This document shows positions 28,667-36,981 of a stretch of DNA of 64,000 nt, piece by piece. The stretch spans positions 2,046,001-2,110,000 of the forward strand of contig CP144143.1 in the NCBI GenBank assembly GCA_028485475.2, read 5' to 3'. How positions within the stretch are numbered: the stretch's first letter is position 1; each line of letters begins with the position of its first letter. Made by a program: the position numbers and the translations under genes. Below the pieces are notes generated by a model. That model ran no database searches. It had not been told where the DNA came from and saw only the letters and a program-made list of their open reading frames with translations. This stretch comes from Chitinophagaceae bacterium C216. Lineage in GTDB: Bacteria; Bacteroidota; Bacteroidia; Chitinophagales; Chitinophagaceae.

Positions 28667-29377
28667 ATGAATAGAAAGTTGGTAAAATCAGCTGTGGCAT
28701 TGTTGGTAATAGGTCTTACATCAGCTACTAATAATAATGTGTTAGGACAATTGCGCGACTCTCTTAATGCCAAATGCTATACCGAGGGGGCATATACTCT
28801 TTGCATTGAAAATAATGCAAGCGATTTTAATCCTATTACAGAGAAAAGACTAAAAGAAACTTTTTTTAAAACTTATCCTCGTCTGGCCAAAGAATTTAAT
28901 CCACAAACAGCCAAGACCGTAATCTTCCGAATTGATACGGCTTATGATGGTGTGGCTGCTGCAGCAAGAAATGTAGTAGTTTTCAATCCCGGATGGTTTA
29001 AAAGCAATCCGGAGGATATTGATGTAGTCACCCACGAAGGTATGCACATTGTACAAAATTATGGTCGTAGTGTAGGACCTTGGTGGCTTACCGAGGGGAT
29101 TGCCGATTATGTGCGCGAAGTATATGGAGTGAATAATGCGGCGGCAAAATGGAGTCTGCATAGTCCCCGTCCAAATGAAAAATATGACAATGGTTACAGA
29201 ATTACCGGACGTTTTTTATTATGGATTGAAAAGCACGTAAAAAAAGGATTTGTAAAAACCCTGGATGCAGCTTTAAGAGATCACACTTATACGGCTGATA
29301 TCTGGGAGCAACAAACAGGAAAAACGATTGAGGCGCTTTGGGAGGCATACGTTAATAATCCTAAAATACCGCAATAA
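28667..29377 (+). CDS. Basic-secretory-protein-like metallopeptidase
   Basis: A 236-residue exported protein of the BSP (plant basic secretory protein-like, PF04450-type) family, putative zinc peptidases. Signal peptide about 1-28 (ending NNVLGQ). The zinc motif HEGMH (HExxH) is in DVVTHEGMHIVQNYG near residue 124, followed by WWLTEGIADYVREVYG with a possible third ligand glutamate. It lies between GH125 and the second GH92, so it may cut the protein part of a mannosylated glycoprotein (inference). Family fairly sure, activity not proven. Confidence 0.8.
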   Translation: MNRKLVKSAVALLVIGLTSATNNNVLGQLRDSLNAKCYTEGAYTLCIENNASDFNPITEKRLKETFFKTYPRLAKEFNPQTAKTVIFRIDTAYDGVAAAARNVVVFNPGWFKSNPEDIDVVTHEGMHIVQNYGRSVGPWWLTEGIADYVREVYGVNNAAAKWSLHSPRPNEKYDNGYRITGRFLLWIEKHVKKGFVKTLDAALRDHTYTADIWEQQTGKTIEALWEAYVNNPKIPQ

Positions 29378-29416
29378 TAGTTTTAACGGTACATTGTATT
29401 ATTACACAAGTTCTGC

Positions 29417-29433
29417 AAACGATTTTTAAATAT
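29417..29433 (+). promoter_or_regulatory. Possible class A operator variant before the second GH92
   Basis: AAACGATTTTTAAATAT, preceded by TGC. It shares AAACGATTTT with the class A operators but the right arm is lost. The same 17 bases recur exactly at 52575-52591, just before fucP. The site ends 8 bases before the ATG. Confidence 0.4.
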
Positions 29434-29441
29434 ACACCGCA

Positions 29442-31715
29442 ATGAAGAAAACGTTTATAGCAGTCATCTGCACGTCGCTGTTGGCAATAACAACCACAGC
29501 CCAATCACTCGTAGATTATGTAAACCCGTTGATGGGTACCATGTCGAAATTCGAATTATCGAATGGGAATACTTATCCGGCAATTGGATTGCCTTGGGGG
29601 ATGAATTTGTGGACACCCCAAACCGGTAAAATGGGAGATGGATGGGTATATAAATATACGGACGACAAGATAGTTGGTTTTAAACAAACCCATCAACCTT
29701 CGCCGTGGATGAATGATTACGGCTATTTTGCCATTATGCCTATTACTGGGAGCAGAAAGTTTAAAGAGCAAGATAGAGCTAGCTGGTTTTCTCATAAAGC
29801 AGAGATTGCAAAACCGCATTATTATAAAGTATACCTAGCGGATTATGATGTAACCACTGAAATTACTCCTACGGAAAGAGCTGCTCGTTTTCGTTTCACT
29901 TTCCCTAAAACCGATAGTGCTTTTGTAATTATCGATGCCATAGACAGGGGGTCTTATGTAAAGATTATTCCTTCAGAAAATAAGATTATTGGCTACAGCA
30001 CGCGCAATAGTGGAAGTGTTCCGGAGAATTTTAAAAACTTTTTCGTAATTCAGTTTGACAGAAAGTTTGATTATAAAGCTACTTGGGATGAAGATCATTT
30101 CACCGATAGCGATGAAATAAGCAGCAAGCATGCAGGCGCCATTATCGGATTTAAGGGATTGAAAAGGGGGGATGTAGTCAATGCCAAAGTTGCTTCTTCT
30201 TTTATCAGTTTTGAGCAAGCTGAACTGAATCTGAAAAGGGAGATTGCCTCGATGGGATTTGAAGAAGTGAAAAATAAAGGACAAAGAATATGGGAAGATA
30301 TTTTGGGAAGAATAAGAGTATCAGGAGGTAGTGAGGAACAATTACGTACTTTTTATTCTTGTCTATATCGTATGGTGTTCTTCCCCTTGCGTATGTATGA
30401 AAAAGATGCGACCGGCAATATTGTACACTATAGTCCTTATACCGGCAAAGTAGAGCCTGGTTATAAGTTCGCTGGCACAGGTTTTTGGGATACTTTCCGT
30501 GCCTTATATCCATTCCTACATTTCGTTTATCCTTCAATTGCTACAGAAATGCAGAAGGGGTTAATCAGTGATTACAAAGAAGGAGGCTGGTTGCCCGAAT
30601 GGTCTTCGCCAGGCTATCGTGGCGTTATGATAGGTAATAATTCCGCTTCGGTAGTGGCCGATGCTTATCTGAAAGGTTTGAGAGGATATGATATTGAAAC
30701 TTTGTGGGAGGCATTGAAGCATGGTGCCAATAATGAAGGACCTCATGCAACTGGCAGAAGAGGGGTGGAGTACTACAATCGTCTAGGATATGTACCTAAC
30801 GACGTTAAGATTAATGAGAATGTAGCACGTACTCTCGAATATGCCTATGACGATTATGCTATTTATGCATTGGGAAAAGCACTAGGCAAGCCTGATTCTG
30901 AAATTCAAATTTATAAGGAGCGGGCTATGAATTATAAGAAGCTGTTTGATCCCGAAACTTTATTAATGCGTCCCAAAAATGAGGATGGCAGTTTTACTAA
31001 GTCCTTCAATCCTTATTCGTGGGGTGGTGCTTATACCGAGGGTAACAGTTGGCATTATTCATGGAGCGTATTTCAGGATATTGAAGGACTAAAGCAGCTG
31101 ATGGGCGGTGATAAAATGTTTGTTCAGATGCTGGATTCTGTTTTCATTATGCCGCCCGACTTTGGTGACAACAGCTACTATCGCTCTATTATACATGAGA
31201 TGCGTGAGATGCAGATAATGGGGATGGGACAGTATGCACATGGGAACCAGCCTATTCAGCATATGGTATACTTATACAATTATGCTGGACAACCTTGGAA
31301 AACACAATATTGGGTACGTGAGGTGATGAACAGATTGTATACTCCGTATGCCGATGGATACTGCGGTGATGAGGATAATGGACAAACCTCTGCGTGGTAT
31401 GTATTTTCGGCTTTGGGATTCTATTCTGTAACCCCTGCAAGCACCCAGTATGTAATCGGTGTACCCCTATTTAAAAAAGCGGAGATTACGTTTGAAAATG
31501 GAAAGAAGCTTCAAATAGTTGCGCCGAATAATAGTCCTGAAAATCGATATGTTCAGTCGATTACTATTAATGGAAAAATTAGTACTAAAAACTATTTTGA
31601 GCATTTCGAATTGCAGAAGGGCGGAACGATTGAATTTAAACTAGGTGCTCAACCCAATAAGCAAAGGGGAACTAAAAAAAGCGATTTCCCGTTTTCAATG
31701 AGTCTTCAGCCCTAA
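29442..31715 (+). CDS. GH92 alpha-mannosidase (second copy)
   Basis: Second full-length GH92 exo-alpha-mannosidase, 757 residues, paralogous to the enzyme at 24573. Signal peptide about 1-20 (ending TTTAQ). Same landmarks: TGFWDTFRALYPF, GGAYTEGNSWHYSW near 527, YAHGNQPIQHMVYLY, GDEDNGQTSAWYVFSALGFY near 640. Differences between the copies (for example IIDAIDRGSYVKI against VLDGYTGLSGVKI in the sandwich domain) suggest different linkage or aglycone preferences. Part of the GH125-BSP-GH92 operon, ended by the terminator at 31727. Confidence 0.95.
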   Translation: MKKTFIAVICTSLLAITTTAQSLVDYVNPLMGTMSKFELSNGNTYPAIGLPWGMNLWTPQTGKMGDGWVYKYTDDKIVGFKQTHQPSPWMNDYGYFAIMPITGSRKFKEQDRASWFSHKAEIAKPHYYKVYLADYDVTTEITPTERAARFRFTFPKTDSAFVIIDAIDRGSYVKIIPSENKIIGYSTRNSGSVPENFKNFFVIQFDRKFDYKATWDEDHFTDSDEISSKHAGAIIGFKGLKRGDVVNAKVASSFISFEQAELNLKREIASMGFEEVKNKGQRIWEDILGRIRVSGGSEEQLRTFYSCLYRMVFFPLRMYEKDATGNIVHYSPYTGKVEPGYKFAGTGFWDTFRALYPFLHFVYPSIATEMQKGLISDYKEGGWLPEWSSPGYRGVMIGNNSASVVADAYLKGLRGYDIETLWEALKHGANNEGPHATGRRGVEYYNRLGYVPNDVKINENVARTLEYAYDDYAIYALGKALGKPDSEIQIYKERAMNYKKLFDPETLLMRPKNEDGSFTKSFNPYSWGGAYTEGNSWHYSWSVFQDIEGLKQLMGGDKMFVQMLDSVFIMPPDFGDNSYYRSIIHEMREMQIMGMGQYAHGNQPIQHMVYLYNYAGQPWKTQYWVREVMNRLYTPYADGYCGDEDNGQTSAWYVFSALGFYSVTPASTQYVIGVPLFKKAEITFENGKKLQIVAPNNSPENRYVQSITINGKISTKNYFEHFELQKGGTIEFKLGAQPNKQRGTKKSDFPFSMSLQP

Positions 31716-31726
31716 AAAGTAAATAA

Positions 31727-31760
31727 GTCACCCGAAGTATTGGGTGACATATTTTTTTTA
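31727..31760 (+). terminator. Terminator between locus A and locus B
   Basis: GTCACCC (31727-31733), 8-base loop, GGGTGAC (31742-31748), then a run of T. The -33 TTG of the next promoter lies at the loop/stem border (31740-31742), so locus B begins immediately. Confidence 0.85.
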
Positions 31761-31770
31761 ACTATATTTG
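31740..31770 (+). promoter_or_regulatory. Promoter of the first GH172 operon
   Basis: TTG (31740-31742), 20-base spacer, TATATTTG (31763-31770, exact TAnnTTTG). The class B operator overlaps the end of the -7 box. Confidence 0.7.
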
Positions 31771-31787
31771 CTTAATCGAATAAGCAA
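31768..31787 (+). promoter_or_regulatory. LacI-type operator, class B, upstream of first GH172
   Basis: TTGCTTAATCGAATAAGCAA: 7-base perfect arms around a CG-centred core, with only one mismatched pair over 20 bases. Overlaps the -7 box. Confidence 0.8.
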
Positions 31788-31876
31788 GATAGGTAAGGCC
31801 ATATGAGTTGAATGAAAGAATGCTGTTTATTGATTGTTTGCTGTAAATAATTATTGCTCATTTAAAACATTTTAAA

Positions 31877-33811
31877 GTGATATTGACCCGTATCATTACC
31901 TGTATTCTGCTTGTAAGTAGTTGTAGTCTTTTATCGCTCGCACAAATTAAAGTAAGTTTTGAAAGCGAATTGCGTCGGTTGATGGACATTCATGTATTAC
32001 CTCAGTACATCGAAGGAACTATTGTGAAGCAGATTTCTTCATACGATACTACAGGTGGTAACGACGACGGATTTAATGGGTATTACTCTTATATAAGAAA
32101 GGAGCCGTCGGGAGGTCTAGTGATTTTTGAGGCAAAAGAGCAGGGGGTGATTGAACGGATTTGGACGCCAACACCTACCCAAGATACGTTAGATTTTTAT
32201 TTTGATAATAATAGTAAACCTGGATTTAGCATTAGGCTTTGCGATCTCTTTAATAACAGAATCTTTCCATTTGTAAAACCAATAGCAGATCAGAAAGTAG
32301 GAGGAAATTATTCCTATGTTCCTATCCCTTATAGAAAAGGATGTAAGATTGTTTTTCGAGGAGAAAAAATCTTATTTCATCAAATACAATATCGCGAGTA
32401 TGACGAAAGGTATAGTGTGCAAAGTTTTGATATAGCAACTGTTTCAAATCATGCCTCATTGATTAATAAAATAAGAAACATTTGGAATAATGACGATAGA
32501 TCGATATACAACTTTTATCCTGGTGGATTTCATGTGCTGCGTAAGAATATTCGGCTCTCGCCGGGTAATACTGCATCATTAGCACATTTACATAAGGGGG
32601 GTAGAATATTAGGAATTGAGCTTAGTCCATCTCATGTTTTTGAAGGATTATTTAAGCAAATAGATCTGAAAATATCTTGGGATGATGAGAAAGCTCCTGC
32701 AGTATATGTACCGTTGGCTGATTTTTTTGGCTTTGCTTATGGGGTGAGATCCATGAAGAGCTTGCTTTTAGGAGCTAATGATGCAAAATTGTATTGCTAT
32801 ATTCCAATGCCTTTTGATAAGAAAGCTTCCATTGAGTTGGTTTATAGAAAGAGGGATGTAGATACCGAAATTCTCGATTTGTCAGTAGTAGTATATTATA
32901 CTGATGAAAGGAGGAATGTACTTAAAGAAGGGCGGTTTTATTGTTATTGGAAAAATGAAAATCCGCCACTAGGAAAGCCCTACGTGTTTTTGAGTGGCAA
33001 TGGAAAAGGGCATTACATTGGTACTTTACTACAGGGTCAGGCAACAGATTTTACTCATTTTACAGAGTATTTTGAAGGGGATGATTATACTGAAATTGAT
33101 GGCAAGATGACCATGCACGGAACCGGATCGGAAGACTATTTTAACGGAGGATGGTATGCTCAGCCAGGAGGTTGGGTGGAGCGATTAGGATCACCGTTGA
33201 GTGGATGTCTTGAATACTCGCTACCCTTGAGTAGAACTGGGGGATATCGATTTTTTCTTTTGGATAAAATGCCTTTTAAGAAAAGTATTTTACATACAAT
33301 AGAGCATGGGCCTGAACAAAATAATAGGGCTGTAAATTATATATCAGCAGCCTTATATTATGCAGATCACCCGGTTACAACTATTAATCTTCCCACTAAT
33401 GAATCGACTAAAATATATACGCCAGATACTTTGACTTTTTATACCAGATTAATGCGCCATTTAACTTATAATGGGAGCTTGATATTTAGGAATGAGAAAG
33501 CGCAATTAGTGGGAAGTGAAAACGCCTCGTTAAATATTAATGCACTAGAAATCCCTAAGGGTAGATATGAATTGTATTTGCATATTGAAAAATCTGAAGT
33601 GGAAAGTATTGAAATAAAAATTGCAGATGCTAGTAATGTGCAGAATTGGCATAATGTGAGATTTAATAAAGATAGGCTTCCTGCAAATATATTAATTGGT
33701 CGAGTGGATATTTCAGTTCCTTCCATTCCTATAAACATTTTGTTTAAGTGTAAGAATGCTAATCCTGGACTTGTATTCGATAGAGTTGCATTGTATAAAA
33801 TAGATAATTAA
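31877..33811 (+). CDS. GH172 (DUF2961) glycosidase, long form
   Basis: Exported protein of family GH172. Characterised members act on difructose dianhydride or D-arabinofuranosides. The GTG start at 31877 gives a signal peptide ending LLSLAQ. The jelly-roll domain shows SSYDTTGGNDDGFNG near residue 53, VIERIWTPTPTQDTLDFYFD near 92, GKGHYIGTLL near 377, and the active-site segment MHGTGSEDYFNGGWY near 413. At 644 residues it is much longer than the other two copies (about 390), with an extra C-terminal beta domain. First gene of an operon with GH26 and the ADP-ribosylglycohydrolase. Confidence 0.88.
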   Translation: MILTRIITCILLVSSCSLLSLAQIKVSFESELRRLMDIHVLPQYIEGTIVKQISSYDTTGGNDDGFNGYYSYIRKEPSGGLVIFEAKEQGVIERIWTPTPTQDTLDFYFDNNSKPGFSIRLCDLFNNRIFPFVKPIADQKVGGNYSYVPIPYRKGCKIVFRGEKILFHQIQYREYDERYSVQSFDIATVSNHASLINKIRNIWNNDDRSIYNFYPGGFHVLRKNIRLSPGNTASLAHLHKGGRILGIELSPSHVFEGLFKQIDLKISWDDEKAPAVYVPLADFFGFAYGVRSMKSLLLGANDAKLYCYIPMPFDKKASIELVYRKRDVDTEILDLSVVVYYTDERRNVLKEGRFYCYWKNENPPLGKPYVFLSGNGKGHYIGTLLQGQATDFTHFTEYFEGDDYTEIDGKMTMHGTGSEDYFNGGWYAQPGGWVERLGSPLSGCLEYSLPLSRTGGYRFFLLDKMPFKKSILHTIEHGPEQNNRAVNYISAALYYADHPVTTINLPTNESTKIYTPDTLTFYTRLMRHLTYNGSLIFRNEKAQLVGSENASLNINALEIPKGRYELYLHIEKSEVESIEIKIADASNVQNWHNVRFNKDRLPANILIGRVDISVPSIPINILFKCKNANPGLVFDRVALYKIDN

Positions 33812-33832
33812 CTACCGGACTATATTTAGGAA

Positions 33833-34882
33833 ATGGGAGTTGTCATGCGCTTACATTACTTATTATTTCTTTATTTAATCCTTGGTGGTTTTACTTTTGG
33901 TATAAGGGGGCAGATTCAATCTTTAGGGCAAAATTATTTAAGTGTTAAAGCCTACGATCTGGATACAAATTTGGTTACCCCTAATTCACTTCCGGAGGCA
34001 CAGCAATTATATCGGTATTTTAGATCTGTATACGGAAATAAGATATTGTCCTCTGTAATGACATTAGGCAGTTTTGATGAAATAAACTGGTTAAAAAATA
34101 ATACCGGTAAAGAGCCTGCCATAATAGGTCTGGATTTTATGCATTGCTATCGTGGGTATACATGGTATGATAATGAACATCCCATTAAAGATGCAATTAG
34201 TTATTGGAGTAGAAACGGCATTGCAATTTTTTGTTGGCATTGGAGAGATCCATCTAGAAGAACAGAAACATTTTATACTCGGGGAACTCATTTTGATGTT
34301 AGTAAGATTTTTGATGTTACTTCCGCTGAGTATAAGGCTATGATAAGGGATATTGATTCAATAGCTAGTTTATTAAAGATACTTCAGTACAAAGGTATTC
34401 CTGTACTTTGGAGGCCTCTACATGAAGCATCTGGAAAGTGGTTCTGGTGGGGAGCCAAGGGCCCCGAGCCGTATAAAGAGCTTTATAGAGTAATGTTTCA
34501 CAGAATGGTAAATACTCATGGATTGAGAAATTTAATCTGGGTATGGACTACGGAATCTGATGATGAAGAGTGGTACCCCGGTGATGCGTATGTGGATATT
34601 ATTGGTAGAGACTTATATAAAAAGGGGAATCATCAATCTCATATAAAAGAATTCAATAAAATTAATGCATCGCATCGTGGAAAGAAAATGATTGCACTAA
34701 GTGAGTGCGGTTCTATTCCTACCCCTGATAATTTAATAAAAGACAAAGCATCATGGTTGTGGTTTATGCCTTGGTATGGCAACTTTGTTAGGAATGCATC
34801 GTATAATTCATTAGAATTTTGGAAGGAAGTTTTGCATAACGAATACGTTATTACGCTTGACAAAATGCCCTCTTTTAAGTAG
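33833..34882 (+). CDS. GH26 mannanase-like glycoside hydrolase
   Basis: Family GH26 retaining glycosidase (clan GH-A), mostly beta-mannanases and mannobiohydrolases. Of 349 residues, about 1-27 are the signal peptide; an in-frame ATG at 33845 is an equally good start. The general acid/base lies in PVLWRPLHEASGKWFWWG (Glu near 198) and the nucleophile in MIALSECGSIP (Glu near 291). LIWVWTTE and WYPGDAYVDIIGRDLY are further family segments. Cotranscribed with GH172 and the ADP-ribosylglycohydrolase. Its presence among alpha-mannosidases could mean a different linkage in the target, or an unusual GH26 specificity. Confidence 0.9.
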   Translation: MGVVMRLHYLLFLYLILGGFTFGIRGQIQSLGQNYLSVKAYDLDTNLVTPNSLPEAQQLYRYFRSVYGNKILSSVMTLGSFDEINWLKNNTGKEPAIIGLDFMHCYRGYTWYDNEHPIKDAISYWSRNGIAIFCWHWRDPSRRTETFYTRGTHFDVSKIFDVTSAEYKAMIRDIDSIASLLKILQYKGIPVLWRPLHEASGKWFWWGAKGPEPYKELYRVMFHRMVNTHGLRNLIWVWTTESDDEEWYPGDAYVDIIGRDLYKKGNHQSHIKEFNKINASHRGKKMIALSECGSIPTPDNLIKDKASWLWFMPWYGNFVRNASYNSLEFWKEVLHNEYVITLDKMPSFK

Positions 34883-34953
34883 GATGAATAGAGAGAGAAT
34901 ATAATGAACTAATGGCCTGCAATCATAGTTTCAAACTAGTAAAATGAGACAAT

Positions 34954-36489
34954 ATGAATAAAGTTGTTCTTATAATATTTTTATTATTGGCTTGTTGGTG
35001 TCATATGAATGCTCAATCTGTTTATTTAAGCAAGGACAGTGGTGAGCAAAAAACGTTGACATTATCCAAGAAGCGGTTAAAAGACAAAATAAAAGGAGGC
35101 TGGGCCGGACAAGTAATTGGAGTTACTTATGGCAGTGTTACAGAGTTTAAATACAAAGGAACATTTATTCAAGATTATCAACCTATTGAATGGTATAATG
35201 GATATATAAAAGCGCAGTTTGAATCTTGGCCTGATCTGTATGATGATATATATATGGACTTAACTTTTGTGGAAGTAATTGAACGATGTGGTGTAGATGT
35301 TCCAGTAGACTCGTTTGCAATTGCATTTGCTAGAGCTGGATATGTTTTATGGCATGCAAATCAGGCAGCAAGATACAATATTCTCAACGGTATATCACCT
35401 CTTCAAAGTGGGCATTGGCACAACAACCCACATGCGGATGATATAGACTTTCAAATTGAAGCGGATTTTGCAGGACTTATGCATCCGGGTATGCCCAATG
35501 CAGCAGCGAATTTTGTTGATCCTATCGGTCATATCATGAATTATGGAGACGGTTGGTATGGTGGTGTGTATGTTTGTGCATTGTATACTTTAGCCTTTGT
35601 TACAGATGATATACCTTTTATAATCAGGGAAGCACTTAAAACCATTCCGGCTCAAAGTACATTTTATAAGTGTATTAATGACGTAATAAACTGGCACCAT
35701 AAGTATCCCAACGATTGGAAGCAAACCTGGTTTGAGTTACAGAAAAAGTGGTCGTCTGATATCGGTTGTCCGGAAGGTGTTTTTGATGCTTTTAATATTG
35801 ATGCAAAATTGAATATGGCGTATGTGGTGCTTGCACTTTTATATGGCAAGAGTGATTTTGGAAAAACATTGGAGATCGCCACAAGATGTGGACAGGACTC
35901 GGACTGTAATCCAGGTACGGCCGGAGGTATACTTGGGACAATCAAGGGTTATAGTAATATTCCGGAGTATTGGAAAATGGGATTGTCAGACATTGAAGAT
36001 AGACCCTTTAAGCATACATCACTTTCTCTAAATGCAGCCTATGATATCAGTTATAAGCACGCAATTGAGATGATAAAGAGACATGGTGGTGAGGTTAGTA
36101 ATAGTAGTGTAACAATTTTGCTACAGAAACCCACATCTGTTCGCTTTGAGCAAAGCTTTGAAGGATTAGTACCTAAAAAGAAAATAGGTGTAGATAGGAT
36201 AGGGGATAGTATTATTGCCTTTGAGTTTGAAGGTACAGGTTTTGCTTTGAGAGGAGAGTCTATAAAAAAAGAACCTCATAGTGCAGATTATGTATTCGAC
36301 GCTATCTTATATTTAGATGATCAGATTATGGAGCGAGCCAAATTTTATACAAATTTTCTTACGAGACGATATGAGTTATTTTGGAAATATGGCTTAGAAA
36401 ATAAAAAGCATATGGTCAAAATCATTATTACCAATCCATCGCCCTATTATGAGATTAAACCGTGGGATTGTATTATTTATGGAAAATGA
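34954..36489 (+). CDS. Exported ADP-ribosylglycohydrolase-fold protein
   Basis: A 511-residue protein with the ADP-ribosylglycohydrolase (DraG-like, PF03747-type) fold behind a signal peptide (MNKVVLIIFLLLACWCHMNAQ). KIKGGWAGQVIGVTYG near residue 45 is the family opening. Metal-site segments are DDIYMDLTF near 96 and GQDSDCNPGTAGGILG near 312, in the places of the usual DDT and DTDTxGA motifs but altered. The C-terminal about 120 residues form a separate, beta-rich part. Intracellular relatives remove ADP-ribose; here, exported and in a glycan operon, a ribo- or arabinofuranoside-like substrate is more plausible (inference). Confidence 0.8.
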   Translation: MNKVVLIIFLLLACWCHMNAQSVYLSKDSGEQKTLTLSKKRLKDKIKGGWAGQVIGVTYGSVTEFKYKGTFIQDYQPIEWYNGYIKAQFESWPDLYDDIYMDLTFVEVIERCGVDVPVDSFAIAFARAGYVLWHANQAARYNILNGISPLQSGHWHNNPHADDIDFQIEADFAGLMHPGMPNAAANFVDPIGHIMNYGDGWYGGVYVCALYTLAFVTDDIPFIIREALKTIPAQSTFYKCINDVINWHHKYPNDWKQTWFELQKKWSSDIGCPEGVFDAFNIDAKLNMAYVVLALLYGKSDFGKTLEIATRCGQDSDCNPGTAGGILGTIKGYSNIPEYWKMGLSDIEDRPFKHTSLSLNAAYDISYKHAIEMIKRHGGEVSNSSVTILLQKPTSVRFEQSFEGLVPKKKIGVDRIGDSIIAFEFEGTGFALRGESIKKEPHSADYVFDAILYLDDQIMERAKFYTNFLTRRYELFWKYGLENKKHMVKIIITNPSPYYEIKPWDCIIYGK

Positions 36490-36563
36490 TAATAAATTTT
36501 TACTAATATATAAGATCTTTGCAAAGAGATCACTTTTTCTAATTTACTAGAAGATAAAAATAA

Positions 36564-36597
36564 TTTTTGGAATTAATAATTTGAGTTATTATATTTG
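36564..36597 (+). promoter_or_regulatory. Promoter of the locus B susCD operon
   Basis: TTTTTG (36564-36569), 20-base spacer, TATATTTG (36590-36597). Box sequence and spacing are the same as at 31740-31770; the twelve bases TATATTTGCTTA are identical. Confidence 0.7.
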
Positions 36598-36614
36598 CTT
36601 ACACGTTTAAGTTG
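36595..36614 (+). promoter_or_regulatory. LacI-type operator, class B, site 1 of susCD operon
   Basis: TTGCTTACACGTTTAAGTTG, overlapping the -7 box. Fifteen bases (TGCTTACACGTTTAA) recur on the opposite strand at 48166-48180. Confidence 0.75.
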
Positions 36615-36981
36615 ATTTAATTTTTATTGCTTGCTATGTTTATTGGTTAAGAGTTTAAGAGTTTTTGCCATAAAGTATCAGAAGAGGAACCTAGTTTGCT
36701 ACGTTAAAGTATTATAAGTTGCTTTTAGTTGAGGAAAAGAGGATAGGAGTTTTTTTAGATTGATTTGCTTATACGATTAAGCATTGTGTATATTTTCTAA
36801 CTGCATATGCTTCATAAAGGAAGGATTTTCTGCGACTTAAGAATTATACTCTAATAATTAAGCGATGATGTGGGAAGATAAAGAGTGTAGGTATAGGAAG
36901 ATAATTGGAGTGTATTTATTCAATTGTTGAAACTGCAGAAATAATTCCTAGAGGTGTATTACAAAACAAATACTTCAAGCT
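36615..36981 (+). other. Long untranslated leader before the FGE-fold gene
   Basis: About 370 bases without a convincing gene; AT-rich with stop codons in all frames. It contains the second class B operator at 36765-36784. I see no clear RNA structure elsewhere in it. Confidence 0.5.
36765..36784 (+). promoter_or_regulatory. LacI-type operator, class B, site 2 of susCD operon
   Basis: TTGCTTATACGATTAAGCAT: 6-base arms TGCTTA/TAAGCA with an internal ATCG-type core. Its centre is 170 bases from site 1, close to a whole number of helical turns, so looping between the two sites is possible. Only a weak -7 box (TTGATTTG) overlaps it. Confidence 0.75.
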
